DNA of 64,000 nucleotides from Comamonas terrigena NBRC 13299 (GCF_006740045.1 NZ_AP019749.1:372001-436000), one strand, 5' to 3'; counted from the first letter of the stretch, positions 27,327-37,506 are shown. A program made the numbers and translations. The notes: a model not told the origin generated them from the sequence alone.

Positions 27327-28562
27327 ATGGCGTTTTTTCCCTGTGCCCATGCCAGCCACGCCCAATGGCAGCAAGCGCTGTCCCAGGTGGTGGCACAACT
27401 GCGGGCGCAAATGGCCATGCAATCGGGCCAAGCCTGGCCCGCACTGGGCCTGATGTATCTGACCACCCCCTATGCCGCGCATGCGGCGGACATCCTGGCC
27501 TCAGTCGCCAAGGAACTGCCCGAAGTCAGCCACTGGAGCGGCATGGCGGCCCCGGCCATTCTGGGCGGCGACATGCGCTACGCCGGCGAGCAGGGGGCCC
27601 TGGCCGTGATGCTGCCGCTGCTGGGCACGGCGGACTTCCGCCAGTTCTCCGGCCTGCAGCCGATTGCCCGGGTCGAGGTGGAAGGTTTCGAGGTGCACAG
27701 CGTGCTGGTGCACGGCGACGGGCGCATGCCCGAGCTGGAAGAGCTGCTGCTGGAGCTGGCTTCGCACACCGCCAGTGGCGAGATGATGGGGGGCTTCGGT
27801 TCCGACCGGCGCTGCGGCATCCAGCTGGCCTGGAGCCGCAAGCTGCCAGTGGCCCATGACACCGGTCTGCTGTCCGGCGGGCTGTCGGGCGTGGCGTTTT
27901 CCGACCAGGTGCACACCCTCTCGCGCGTGGTGCAGGGCTGCAAGCCCATTGCCCCGCCGATGGAGATCACCGAGGCGCGTGACCATGTGATCCTGGGACT
28001 GAACGGCCGCCCGGCGCTGGACGTGCTGATGCAGACCCTGGATGTGCAACTGGAGGTGGACGCCCAGGCCGCCATCAGCCGCGTGCGCAACACGCTGCTG
28101 GCGCTGTCGCTGGACACCTACACGCCGCACGGCAGCAGCATCGATGTGCGTTCGCGCGTGCGCCCGATCGTGGGCCTGGACCCGCTGCGCCGCGGCATTG
28201 TGCTGGACGAGACGGTGGACAAGGGCATGCATGTGGCGTTCTGCGAACGCAGCAGTGCGGCGGCCTGGTCCGAGCTGCGCCGCGCCTGTGCCGAAATCCA
28301 GGAAGAGCTGGCACCGGACATCCCTTGGCCCCAGGCCGGCGTGCCCGCGCCGGCGCGCATGGTGCGCGGCGCCATCTATGTGCGCAGCCACCTGCGCGGA
28401 GGCACGGCGGCCACCAACGAAGCCGATGCCGAGCTGCAGCTGATCCGCCATGCGCTGGGCCCGATCCCGCTGGTGGGCTTTGTGACCGCCGGGGAAATCT
28501 CCGGTCGGGAAGTCCACGGCATGAGCGGCCAGCTGACGGTGTTCACCCAGGCGCTGGTGTAA
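27327..28562 (+). CDS. FIST-domain signal transduction protein
   Basis: 411-residue protein with the FIST N domain (about residues 35-235; HSVLVHGDG and SCG-like GLSGVAF segments) and the C-terminal FIST_C domain (about 235-395; VRSRVRPIVGLDP, then GREVHGMSGQLTVFTQAL). FIST domains are thought to sense small ligands such as amino acids. In Ralstonia-like bacteria some proteins of this type are associated with polyhydroxyalkanoate biology, consistent with sitting 17 bases behind phaM, but function here is unproven. No membrane segment is evident. Confidence 0.83.
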   Translation: MAFFPCAHASHAQWQQALSQVVAQLRAQMAMQSGQAWPALGLMYLTTPYAAHAADILASVAKELPEVSHWSGMAAPAILGGDMRYAGEQGALAVMLPLLGTADFRQFSGLQPIARVEVEGFEVHSVLVHGDGRMPELEELLLELASHTASGEMMGGFGSDRRCGIQLAWSRKLPVAHDTGLLSGGLSGVAFSDQVHTLSRVVQGCKPIAPPMEITEARDHVILGLNGRPALDVLMQTLDVQLEVDAQAAISRVRNTLLALSLDTYTPHGSSIDVRSRVRPIVGLDPLRRGIVLDETVDKGMHVAFCERSSAAAWSELRRACAEIQEELAPDIPWPQAGVPAPARMVRGAIYVRSHLRGGTAATNEADAELQLIRHALGPIPLVGFVTAGEISGREVHGMSGQLTVFTQALV

Positions 28563-28583
28563 GCAGCTTTCCCCCACGACACG

Positions 28584-28602
28584 ACGCCCCTTCACGGGGC
28601 GT
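28584..28602. terminator. Hairpin between convergent genes
   Basis: 7-base stem ACGCCCC/GGGGCGT with a 5-base loop TTCAC, between the FIST gene and the convergent YXWGXW-type gene. It lacks a clear T-tract, so intrinsic termination is only suggested. Confidence 0.5.
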
Positions 28603-28635
28603 TGCGCTGTCAGGGCGGAATATCAGCGCGGGATG

Positions 28636-28947
28636 TCAGCGGTGACCGTAGTACGGGCGGTGGTGGCGCGGGGCCTTGACCCAGTGGCCGGGAATCCAGA
28701 CATAGCGGTGCCCCTGCCAGCGCCAATGGCCGCTGACCCAGGCATGGCCGGCGCGGGGGCGATGGCGTTCATAACGGGGCGGCGGGGGAGGCGGGCGGTG
28801 CATGTGGCGGCCGTCATGGCGCACTTCCACGGCCAGCGGGGCGCCAGGGGCTGCGCGGTACACCGGCTGGGCCGAGGCGAGTGCCGCCGTCAGCGCCAGG
28901 GCGGCGCCCAGCAGCAGGCGGGTGGTCAGGGCAGGGGTGTGGGACAT
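28636..28947 (-). CDS. Small exported YXWGXW-repeat protein
   Basis: 103-residue secreted protein: signal peptide to about residue 26 (ALASAQP), a proline run near residue 50 and the repeated aromatic-glycine motif in WVSGHWRWQGHRYVWIPGHW near residues 70-89. Proteins of this type are frequent, short and uncharacterised in beta-proteobacteria, and probably sit in the periplasm or outer envelope. The frame is open far upstream but the signal peptide fixes the start; GAGCCGCTC lies just upstream. The His- and Arg-rich tail may bind metal or nucleic acid (inference). Confidence 0.8.
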   Translation of the reverse strand: MSHTPALTTRLLLGAALALTAALASAQPVYRAAPGAPLAVEVRHDGRHMHRPPPPPPRYERHRPRAGHAWVSGHWRWQGHRYVWIPGHWVKAPRHHRPYYGHR

Positions 28948-29093
28948 GAGCGGCTCCTCTTGCGCGTGGTTTGCAGTGCCTCCAGCATCGGGGGGCTGCG
29001 TCAAGCGGGGATCGCTGCTGTGCAAAGCTGTGTGAAGCTGCGTAGGCAAATGCACGGACAGTGCGGCGCAGCGTTTGCCTTGCAACTGCCCTT

Positions 29094-29825
29094 TCAGCGG
29101 CGCAGGGCCGTGAAGGCCGTGAATTCCCAGCTGCGCATGCCCAGCACCAGGGTGTAGCCCTCGCGCTGTTCGGGCAGCAGGCGCTGGTCCTGCAGATGCT
29201 GTTGCGAAAAATCGTGCGCCAGGCGCTGGATGCGGTCCACGAAACTGGGCGCCAGGGCGCGCGAGATATTGCCATGCACCATGAGCATGGTCTCCCCCGG
29301 CTGGTCGAAGCTGCCGCCAAAGTAGTCCAGCACCGCATGCTCGCGGAAATACTCCATCACCGGTCCGCGTGCCCGCCAGCGGAAGGTCTTGGCCAGGCGC
29401 AGGCGGTAGCGGTTGCCGGGGCGCAGCTCGATGATGCCGATGCGGTCCAGCTGCGCCAGGTAGCGTATGCCTTCGGCCTCCGTCATGCGGTAGGTGGCGG
29501 TGATCTGCTCCAGCGTCCACTGGCTGAGCACGCAGATGGCCATCAGCAGCAGCTTGCGATCGGCCACCACGGCGGTTTCCTGCTCGGGCGTCATCTCCTG
29601 CAGCAGCGGCTGGCTGTCGGCCACGCGCCGCGCCAGGTCGGCAAAGTCGACCCCCAGCGCGCGGCAGATGGCATCGATGCGGGACAGGGGCATATCGCCC
29701 TTGGAGAGCATGCGCTTGACGCTGGATTCGGCCATGTCGAGATGGCGCGCCAGGTCGGCATAGGTCATGTGCGCAGCCTTCAGCTCTTTCTTCAGCGCGT
29801 GGATCAGGTCGATGGTGGTGCTCAT
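29094..29825 (-). CDS. XRE-family transcriptional regulator
   Basis: 243-residue regulator with an N-terminal Cro/CI-type helix-turn-helix (MTYADLARHLDMAESSVKRM near residues 20-39) and a conserved but uncharacterised C-terminal part of about 170 residues that could form a second winged helix (LEQITATYRMTEAEGIRYL near 135-153) plus a sensor region. It diverges from the MFS-acyltransferase gene. An inverted repeat directly abuts its start codon and is probably an autoregulatory site. Targets are unknown. Confidence 0.85.
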   Translation of the reverse strand: MSTTIDLIHALKKELKAAHMTYADLARHLDMAESSVKRMLSKGDMPLSRIDAICRALGVDFADLARRVADSQPLLQEMTPEQETAVVADRKLLLMAICVLSQWTLEQITATYRMTEAEGIRYLAQLDRIGIIELRPGNRYRLRLAKTFRWRARGPVMEYFREHAVLDYFGGSFDQPGETMLMVHGNISRALAPSFVDRIQRLAHDFSQQHLQDQRLLPEQREGYTLVLGMRSWEFTAFTALRR

Positions 29826-29826
29826 T

Positions 29827-29845
29827 GGTATCGATTATGGATACC
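29827..29845. promoter_or_regulatory. Inverted repeat abutting the XRE regulator start
   Basis: GGTATC-N7-GATACC, perfect 6-base arms, beginning one base from the ATG of the XRE regulator. A bound protein here would block ribosome loading or the promoter. Autoregulation is inferred from position; the spacing of the half-sites is reasonable for a dimeric helix-turn-helix protein. Confidence 0.5.
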
Positions 29846-30033
29846 GCCGGTGTGACGGTCCGGTGCCGCGGCCGAAATGCGGCGCCCTGCGGCGGCGTTG
29901 CGCTGACACTGGTGTGGATGCAGCACCATGATTTTTATCGTAAATAATGCAGCGCAGAGGGGCCCGCCAAGGCCCCATGAACTTGAATCCATGTACAAAA
30001 CCGGGCCTGTGAACAGGTCCCACAGAGGGTGAG

Positions 30034-31977
30034 ATGCAACAGCCGGACCATGACCACCACGCGCCATCGGAACCCCATCCCAACCAGTTTGCCTTGCTGG
30101 GCCAGCGGCGCTTTGCCCCCTTCTTCTGGACGCAGTTCTGTGGTGCGGCCAACGACAACCTGTTCAAGTTCGCCTTCACGGTGATGGTGACCTACCAGCT
30201 CAGCGTGGGCTGGTTGCCGCACGCCATGGCGGGGCTGGTGATCGGTGCGCTGTTCATCCTGCCGTTCCTGCTGTTTTCGGCGACCTCGGGCCAGCTGACC
30301 GACAAATGGGACAAGACGCGCATGTTCCGCCTGGTGAAGAACCTGGAGATCGCCATCATGGCCATCGCCGCCTGGGGCTTCTTCACGGCCAACGTGCCGG
30401 TGCTGCTGGGCTGTGTGTTTCTGATGGGCCTGCACTCCACGCTGTTCGGCCCCGTCAAGTTCGCCTACCTGCCCCAGGTGCTGAACGACCGCGAGCTGAC
30501 CGGCGGCAATGGCATGGTGGAAATGGGCACCTTTGTCGCCATCCTGCTGGGCAATGTGGCCGGCGGCCTGCTGGTGGCTGTGCCGGAGGTGGGACACACC
30601 CAGGTGGCGGTGGTCTGCGTGGCCCTGGCGCTGGTCGGGCGGCTGTGCGCCCAGTTCATTCCGCATGCGCCGGCCACCGATCCGGGCCTGGTCATCAACT
30701 GGAACCCGTTCACCGAAACCTGGCGCAATCTGCAACTGGCACGCCAGCAGCCGGTGGTGTTCCGTTCGTTGCTGGGCATCAGCTGGATGTGGTTTTTCGG
30801 CGCCGTGTTCCTGGCCCAGTTCCCCAGTTTTGCCAAGGAAGTGCTGCACGGCGACGAACATGTGGCATCGCTGTTGCTGGTGATCTTCTCCATCGGCATC
30901 GGCGTTGGCGCGCTGCTGTGCGAGGTGTTCAGCCGCCGGCAGGTGGAAATCGGCCTGGTGCCGCTGGGCGCCATCGGCATGAGCGTGTTCGCCATCGATC
31001 TGTACTTTGCCGCGCACGCCCTGCCGCCGTCCGACCTGATGGGCGTGGGTACCTTCTTTGCGCAGAGCGTGCACTGGCGCGTAATGTGGGATCTGGGCAT
31101 GCTGGCGCTGTCGGCCGGCATCTACAGCGTGCCCATGTACGCCCTGATCCAGATGCGCAGCCAGCCCACGCACCGCGCCCGCATCATCGCGGCCAACAAC
31201 ATCCTCAACGCGCTGTTCATGATTGCCTCCAGCGTGCTGGCCGGGGCCTTGCTGGCAGCCGGGGCCAGCATTCCCCAGGTTTTCCTGCTCACCGGCATTG
31301 CGAACGCGCTGGTGGCGTTCTACGTGTTCCTGCTGGTGCCGGAGTACCTGCTGCGCTTTGTCGCCTGGGTCATCACGCACTTTGTCTACCGCTTCCGGGT
31401 GCGCGGCGCGGACCATATCCCGGCCCACGGCGCGGCGGTGCTGGTGTGCAACCACGTGAGCTTTGTCGATGCCATTTTGATGATGGCGGCCAGCCCGCGC
31501 CCCATCCACTTTGTCATGGACCACCGCATCTTCCAGACGCCGGTGCTGGGCTGGCTGTTCAAGCTGGCCAAGACCATTCCGATTGCGCCGCAAAAGGAGG
31601 ATCCGGCCACCTACGAGGCCGCGTTCGCCCGCGCGGCCCAGGTGCTGCGCGAAGGCGATCTGCTGGCCATCTTCCCGGAAGGGGGCATCACTGCCGATGG
31701 CCAGCTGCAGCCCTTCAAGCCCGGCATCCTGAAAATCCTGGAACAGGCCCGGGCCGATGGCCTGGAGGTGTCCGTGGTGCCCATGGCGCTGACCAATCTG
31801 TGGGGCTCCTACTTCAGCCGCATCGAAGTGCGTGGCGGCAGGAACGTGGCCATGGTGCAGCCGCTGCGCCGGGGCCTGTTTAATGCGGTGGGCCTGGAGG
31901 TGGGGGACGCCGTGCCGGCCGCGCAGGTCACGCCCGAAGGCCTGCGCACCCGGGTGGCAGCGCTGCTGGCACGCTGA
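30034..31977 (+). CDS. MFS transporter fused to 1-acylglycerol-phosphate acyltransferase (LplT-PlsC type)
   Basis: 647-residue inner-membrane fusion. Residues about 20-430 form an MFS permease resembling the lysophospholipid flippase LplT (NDNLFKFAFTVMVTYQLS near the start). Residues about 440-640 form a PlsC domain with the catalytic NHVSFVDA (H-X4-D) near 472 and FPEGG near 547. In E. coli lplT is beside aas, whose product joins a PlsC domain to an acyl-ACP synthetase; here the permease is joined directly to the acyltransferase and the synthetase is missing. Likely role: retrieval and re-acylation of lysophospholipids. A weak GAGGGTGAG site precedes the ATG. Confidence 0.9.
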   Translation: MQQPDHDHHAPSEPHPNQFALLGQRRFAPFFWTQFCGAANDNLFKFAFTVMVTYQLSVGWLPHAMAGLVIGALFILPFLLFSATSGQLTDKWDKTRMFRLVKNLEIAIMAIAAWGFFTANVPVLLGCVFLMGLHSTLFGPVKFAYLPQVLNDRELTGGNGMVEMGTFVAILLGNVAGGLLVAVPEVGHTQVAVVCVALALVGRLCAQFIPHAPATDPGLVINWNPFTETWRNLQLARQQPVVFRSLLGISWMWFFGAVFLAQFPSFAKEVLHGDEHVASLLLVIFSIGIGVGALLCEVFSRRQVEIGLVPLGAIGMSVFAIDLYFAAHALPPSDLMGVGTFFAQSVHWRVMWDLGMLALSAGIYSVPMYALIQMRSQPTHRARIIAANNILNALFMIASSVLAGALLAAGASIPQVFLLTGIANALVAFYVFLLVPEYLLRFVAWVITHFVYRFRVRGADHIPAHGAAVLVCNHVSFVDAILMMAASPRPIHFVMDHRIFQTPVLGWLFKLAKTIPIAPQKEDPATYEAAFARAAQVLREGDLLAIFPEGGITADGQLQPFKPGILKILEQARADGLEVSVVPMALTNLWGSYFSRIEVRGGRNVAMVQPLRRGLFNAVGLEVGDAVPAAQVTPEGLRTRVAALLAR

Positions 31978-31997
31978 GGGCAGCGGCTGCGCGGCGC

Positions 31998-32798
31998 TTA
32001 CGGCAGCAAATGGATGTCGCCCAGGTAGGCCAGCCCTTCGCCGTGGGTGTTGTCGGCGTCGGCGGAGACGGTGATCGCCGTCAGCGCCGGCATACCCTGG
32101 GGCGATTCGTCCCCGAAGGCGCGGGCGTAATCGGCCGCCAGGTCCCGCTTTTCTTCCTGCCAGCGTCCCAGGGGCGCATTGCTGCCGTGCAGCACCAGGT
32201 AGCGCAAACGGTGGGTGAAGGGGCTGTGCAGCACGCTGCCTGCTGGCGATGTCCCATCCCAGACGTAGCACAGGGTCTCGGTCGGGATGGGTTCGCCGGT
32301 GGCGATCTGGCCCAGGTGCAGCTTGGTGCGCTCGCTCCAGCTCAGCTGCCGCGCATCGAAATCAAAAGACACGCACAGCTTGAGTGCCGCATCGTCCCCG
32401 GCGCGCTGGCGCAGGTCGGCGCCCTGCACCGGCTGGTCGACGCGCCAGCGCCAGTGCAGTTGGCGGGCGGAGCTGCCCGGGCTGCCGATCGCCAGCACCA
32501 GATTGCCATAGGCATCCTGGGTGTGCACCCGCAGCACCTGCTGGCCGTCCAGCGGTGCCACGCTGAATTCCGTGGGCTTCTTGCGCGGCAGGCTGGCGAA
32601 ATGCCAGGGTGCCGGCACCGCGCCGGCGGCCATGGCCGAGAACGCGGGCACCACCGGTGGTGCGGTCTGCGCCCGGCTGTGGGCGGCCATCCCCAGGCCC
32701 AGTGCCAGTACCATCGGCGCCCAGGACGGCATGCGCCTGCTGCCATGCAGCCAGCGCAGTCGCACAGACAAGGAAATGCAGGGGCTTGACGGAGACAT
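31998..32798 (-). CDS. DUF3047-family exported protein
   Basis: 266-residue protein with a signal-like N-terminus (basic residues followed by MVLALGLGMAAHSRAQ near residues 27-42) and one DUF3047 domain, with WHFASLPRKKPTEFSV, LHWRWRVDQPVQGADL, CYVWDG and YLVLHG segments. DUF3047 proteins are periplasmic and of unknown function, with a jelly-roll-like beta-rich appearance. The ATG at 32798 gives the positive n-region; a later ATG would leave the hydrophobic core without it. It is convergent with the MFS-PlsC gene, 20 bases apart. Confidence 0.75.
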   Translation of the reverse strand: MSPSSPCISLSVRLRWLHGSRRMPSWAPMVLALGLGMAAHSRAQTAPPVVPAFSAMAAGAVPAPWHFASLPRKKPTEFSVAPLDGQQVLRVHTQDAYGNLVLAIGSPGSSARQLHWRWRVDQPVQGADLRQRAGDDAALKLCVSFDFDARQLSWSERTKLHLGQIATGEPIPTETLCYVWDGTSPAGSVLHSPFTHRLRYLVLHGSNAPLGRWQEEKRDLAADYARAFGDESPQGMPALTAITVSADADNTHGEGLAYLGDIHLLP

Positions 32799-33009
32799 GG
32801 CAGACAGCTTAAGCGATGCAAAAGCGGATTTTAGGTATTCCGAAGCGGCGCTGTGCCGCAGAAGCGTTGCTGAAAGTATCGCCATAAAGTACCCAAAGAA
32901 GCGTGCCGTGTGCTGGTGGCACAAATATGGCGTGCCGCAGGCGCGGTCTGGCGATGATTCGCCGCACTGCAGCAGCCGTTGCATGCAGATCACTTTCAAG
33001 GAGACTTTC

Positions 33010-33504
33010 GTGCACATCCCTACCGCTTTCACCCGCCGTATCACTGCCGCCTGGGGCCGCAGCCTGCGCCACAGCCTGTGTGCACTGGGCATGGCCGGCG
33101 CACTGTGGGGTGGCGCGGGTGCCGCCCATGCCCAAAGCGATACCTCGCTGGTGCTGTCGGCCCTGCCGCTGGCGTCGATGGTGGCCGTGGCGTCCCAAGG
33201 CGGCGCGTCCGAAGACGTGCTGGCTGCGCCGCTGCTGGTGTCCGGCGTCGGTGCCTCGCTGCTGGTGGAAGGGGTGGAGGCATCGGCCCATGGCGTTGTC
33301 TACGTGGTCAAGAACGTGGCCACCGGCGCCTCGGCGGTGCTGGAGGTGTCGGGCAATGCGGTGGGGGCTGCCTCGGTGGGCGTGGGCACGGTGATCCAGA
33401 GCAGCGCCATTGGTGCGGGCGTGGTGTTGTCGGCCGCCGGCAAGGTGCTGGCCTTCATCCCCAACGCGGTGGGCAAGGCGCTGCTGCACAACGAGCGTCT
33501 GTAA
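33010..33504 (+). CDS. Exported Ala/Gly/Val-rich protein of unknown function
   Basis: 164-residue secreted protein with GTG start and AAGGAG at six bases. Signal peptide to about residue 41 (GAGAAHAQS). The mature part is almost devoid of charged residues and consists of alternating V/A/G/S stretches (VGASLLVEGVEASAHGVVYV, then VGAASVGVGTVIQSS), which could form amphipathic strands or membrane-associated hairpins. I do not recognise a family. It heads a probable operon with the DUF2145 gene, 31 bases downstream. Confidence 0.75.
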   Translation: MHIPTAFTRRITAAWGRSLRHSLCALGMAGALWGGAGAAHAQSDTSLVLSALPLASMVAVASQGGASEDVLAAPLLVSGVGASLLVEGVEASAHGVVYVVKNVATGASAVLEVSGNAVGAASVGVGTVIQSSAIGAGVVLSAAGKVLAFIPNAVGKALLHNERL

Positions 33505-33535
33505 GCCAGCCATCGACCGAGCCGGAGTTTCTGCC

Positions 33536-34351
33536 ATGCATCCACTGCACTGTTCCCTTCCCCGCCTGGCCAGCCTGCTGTGCCTGGCGCTGGCCACCCT
33601 GGCGGGCAACGCCCATGCCGGCCGCAACTGCGACGCCAAGCCGCTGAACGTGGAGACCCTGACGCAGGGCCTGAACCTGGCGCAGCGCACGGCGCAGGTG
33701 CTGGAAGCGGAGTACCAGAAGAACGGCAGCAAGGTGCTGCTGCTGGCCCGGGCGGGCCAGGACCTGTCCAGCTACCAGCTGCAGTACTCCCACTTCGGCT
33801 GGGCCTACCGCACGCCGGAAGGGCCGTGGCGAGTGGCGCACAAGCTCAATATCTGCGGCACTGCCGATGGCTGGGTCTACCGCCAGGGACTGGGCGAGTT
33901 CTTTCTGGACGATCTGTGGCGCTATGTGGCCGCCGTGCAGGTGCCCACCCCGGCCGTCCAGCAGGCGCTGTGGAGCTACCTGACCGCACCGCAGACCGTG
34001 CTGCGCATGCAGCACCAGCCCTACAGCATGGTCAGCTACGCCTGGGGGCAGAAGTACCAGCAGTCCAACCAATGGGCCATCGAAAGCCTGGCCGCCGCGA
34101 TGGAGCCGGCCACCGTGCAGCAGCGCAGCCAGGCCCAGGCCTGGCTGAAGTTCAAGGGCTACGAACCCAGTACGTTGACCATCCGCTCCTGGACGCGCCT
34201 GGGCGGGCGCATGTCGGCGGCGAACATCGCTTTTGACGACCACCCGAACGACCAGCGCTTCACCAGCCGCATCCAGACCGTGACGGTGGATTCCGTCACC
34301 CAGTGGCTGCAGCGTGCCCAACTGGCAGGTGCGCCGCGTGTGGTGCAGTAG
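33536..34351 (+). CDS. DUF2145-family exported protein
   Basis: 271-residue secreted protein: signal peptide to about residue 23 (AGNAHAG), then the DUF2145 domain with CDAKPLNVETLTQGLNLAQR, VLLLARAGQDLS, YSHFGWAYR and LNICGT followed by GLGEFFLDD. The conserved Cys, His and Asp pattern resembles a papain-like or NlpC-type peptidase layout, but no activity is known to me. GGAG lies upstream of the ATG. Its neighbours are an unknown exported protein upstream and a membrane zinc-ribbon protein downstream, on the same strand. Confidence 0.82.
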   Translation: MHPLHCSLPRLASLLCLALATLAGNAHAGRNCDAKPLNVETLTQGLNLAQRTAQVLEAEYQKNGSKVLLLARAGQDLSSYQLQYSHFGWAYRTPEGPWRVAHKLNICGTADGWVYRQGLGEFFLDDLWRYVAAVQVPTPAVQQALWSYLTAPQTVLRMQHQPYSMVSYAWGQKYQQSNQWAIESLAAAMEPATVQQRSQAQAWLKFKGYEPSTLTIRSWTRLGGRMSAANIAFDDHPNDQRFTSRIQTVTVDSVTQWLQRAQLAGAPRVVQ

Positions 34352-34419
34352 AGTGGTGATTAAACTGGTGTTTCGCGCCGCTGCAGCGCGCACAAGCAGC
34401 TATTGAATCAGGAGTTTCC

Positions 34420-35526
34420 ATGAGCAAGTCTTTGCGGTTGCCCGAGAAATGGTTCCGCCGCGGCCTGTGGCTGGTGGCGGTGGTGTTTGCCTCGTTTCTG
34501 ATCGGCCTGGGCGGGCTGGTGGTGGGCAATCTGCCGCAGGCGGAGCGTGTGCAGGAGGTGGAAGACTTCATTCCCGCGGCCGATGCCGAGCGGGTGCGGG
34601 CCGCGTTGCGTCAGGCCCAGGCGGTGGAGCGCCAGGCGGACAAGGCGCGCGACACGGCGCGGCTGAAATACGACGCCGAGAAGGCCCGCTATCAGTCGGC
34701 CCGCGAATCCTTCGACAACTGGGTGGCCACGCGACGCGCGACCGAGCGCCCGGAGCAGGACAGCGAGCTGATTGCCCGTACCCAGGCGCTCGACAAGATC
34801 AAGCAGGCGGAAAACCAGGCCCGCCAGTTGCTGGAGCAGGTGGAGCAGACCAGCCTGGCAGCTTCGCAGAACGTGTCCGCCGCAGACAACGAATGGCGGG
34901 AGCTGCGCGATGCCGCCTATCCGGACTGGCTGGCCCGGCAGCGGGAGGTGGAGCTGCGCGTGTTCCTGTACCGCCTGGCCATCACCTTGCCCTTGCTGGT
35001 GGCGGCCGGCTGGTTGTTCGCCAGGCAACGCAAGAGCACCTGGTGGCCCTTTGTCTGGGGCTTCATCTTCTTTGCGCTGTTTGCCTTCTTTGTGGAGCTG
35101 GTGCCCTACCTGCCCGACTACGGCGGCTATGTGCGCTACATCGTGGGCATTGTGGTCACGGTGCTGCTGGGGCGCTATGCCATCCTGGCGTTGAACCGCT
35201 ACCTGGAAAAGCAGAAGCTCCAGGAGGCACTGCCCGAAGTGCAGCGCCGCGTGGAGCTGGGCTATGACGTGGCGCTGGGCCGGCTGGCCAAAAGCGTGTG
35301 CCCGGGCTGCGAGCGGCCGGTGGACCTGAAGAACACCGAGATCGACTTCTGCCCCCACTGCGGCATCGGCCTGTTTGACCACTGCGGCCACTGCAACACC
35401 CGCAAGAGCGCTTTCAGCCGCTACTGCCATGCCTGTGGCACGCCGGCGAAGGAAACGCCTTCGGCGCTGGGCGTACCACTCGGGATGGCAGGGCCGGGCC
35501 ACAGCGCGCCGCCGTCCAGCACCTGA
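34420..35526 (+). CDS. Membrane protein with coiled coil and C-terminal zinc ribbons
   Basis: 368-residue inner-membrane protein. One membrane segment at about residues 14-37, a long charged coiled-coil region at about 50-165, then three hydrophobic segments (about 185-205, 212-232, 240-262). The cytoplasmic C-terminus carries Cys pairs CPGC, CPHC, CGHC and CHAC between about residues 290 and 345: two zinc-ribbon-like knuckles. Related proteins are sometimes annotated as serine endopeptidases, but no protease motif is visible. CAGGAG precedes the ATG. Confidence 0.75.
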   Translation: MSKSLRLPEKWFRRGLWLVAVVFASFLIGLGGLVVGNLPQAERVQEVEDFIPAADAERVRAALRQAQAVERQADKARDTARLKYDAEKARYQSARESFDNWVATRRATERPEQDSELIARTQALDKIKQAENQARQLLEQVEQTSLAASQNVSAADNEWRELRDAAYPDWLARQREVELRVFLYRLAITLPLLVAAGWLFARQRKSTWWPFVWGFIFFALFAFFVELVPYLPDYGGYVRYIVGIVVTVLLGRYAILALNRYLEKQKLQEALPEVQRRVELGYDVALGRLAKSVCPGCERPVDLKNTEIDFCPHCGIGLFDHCGHCNTRKSAFSRYCHACGTPAKETPSALGVPLGMAGPGHSAPPSST

Positions 35527-35634
35527 TCACCGACCACCTGGTTGGCGGCCCGCCGGTCCGGTTGCCCGGACGCGGCTGCGGCATGGCGCGTGTGGCGCGC
35601 GCCATGCTTTTCCACTGGGAAAGAGTCCCCAGGG

Positions 35635-36889
<1,255 letters not shown>

Positions 36890-36928
36890 GGGGACAAGTG
36901 GTCAATCGATCGACAAGGAGGTAGTGCA

Positions 36929-37444
36929 ATGACAAGAATATTGGTGGCTGTGGACGGCTCCCCTTATGCGCTGGAAGCCGTACGCCATACGGTGGCGCTG
37001 GCGCGCAGCGGTTTGCGCGCCACGGTGGTGCTGGCCCAGGTGCAGGAAGAGGCTTCGTTCCTGGAGCTGGCCACCCAGGATGGGGATGCGATTGCCAATG
37101 CGGCCATGGAAGCCGGTGCCCATCTGGCCGCGCCGGCGGTGGTGGAGTTGCAGCTGGCGGATGTGCCCCACGAAGTGGAAGTGGCGCTGGGCGAACCGGC
37201 TCCCACGCTGGTGGACATGGCCGAACGCCTGCAGTGCGACCAGATCGTGATCGGTGCGCGGGGCATGGGGGCCTTGCGCGGGGCGCTGATGGGCTCCGTG
37301 TCGCAGTACGTGCTCAAGCACAGCCCGATGCCGGTCACCGTGGTGAAGCCGCGCGTGGATGAGGCGCGGGACGTGCTGGGTGAAGAAGGTGCCCAGGTCA
37401 TGGCCGACGGGGTGACGCCGCTGTCCATCCAGGCCGGCCTGTAA
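36929..37444 (+). CDS. Universal stress protein (UspA family)
   Basis: 171-residue single-domain Usp with the ATP-binding signature: Asp in ILVAVDGSPYALEA near residue 10 and the loop GARGMGALRGALMGSVS near residues 110-126, meeting the G-2X-G-9X-G(S) pattern. It therefore probably binds ATP. The C-terminal 25 residues are an extra tail. AAGGAGG precedes the ATG. It stands alone with its own promoter candidate and a strong terminator, a typical stress-response monocistron. Confidence 0.92.
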   Translation: MTRILVAVDGSPYALEAVRHTVALARSGLRATVVLAQVQEEASFLELATQDGDAIANAAMEAGAHLAAPAVVELQLADVPHEVEVALGEPAPTLVDMAERLQCDQIVIGARGMGALRGALMGSVSQYVLKHSPMPVTVVKPRVDEARDVLGEEGAQVMADGVTPLSIQAGL

Positions 37445-37477
37445 GCGGCCGGACCGGGCAGCCGCCCGGCCAGAAAG

Positions 37478-37506
37478 AACGGGACCGCGGTCCCGTTTGG
37501 TTTTTC
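37478..37506 (+). terminator. Rho-independent terminator of the UspA gene
   Basis: Twenty-base perfect palindrome with core GGGACCGCGGTCCC, followed by TTTGGTTTTT, 34 bases after the UspA stop. It could also serve the convergent small gene that ends at 37519. Confidence 0.8.

Noticed and set aside
29935..32271. Minus-strand open frame opposite the MFS-acyltransferase gene
   Set aside because: Antisense shadow; composition is His/Gln-rich without domain features.
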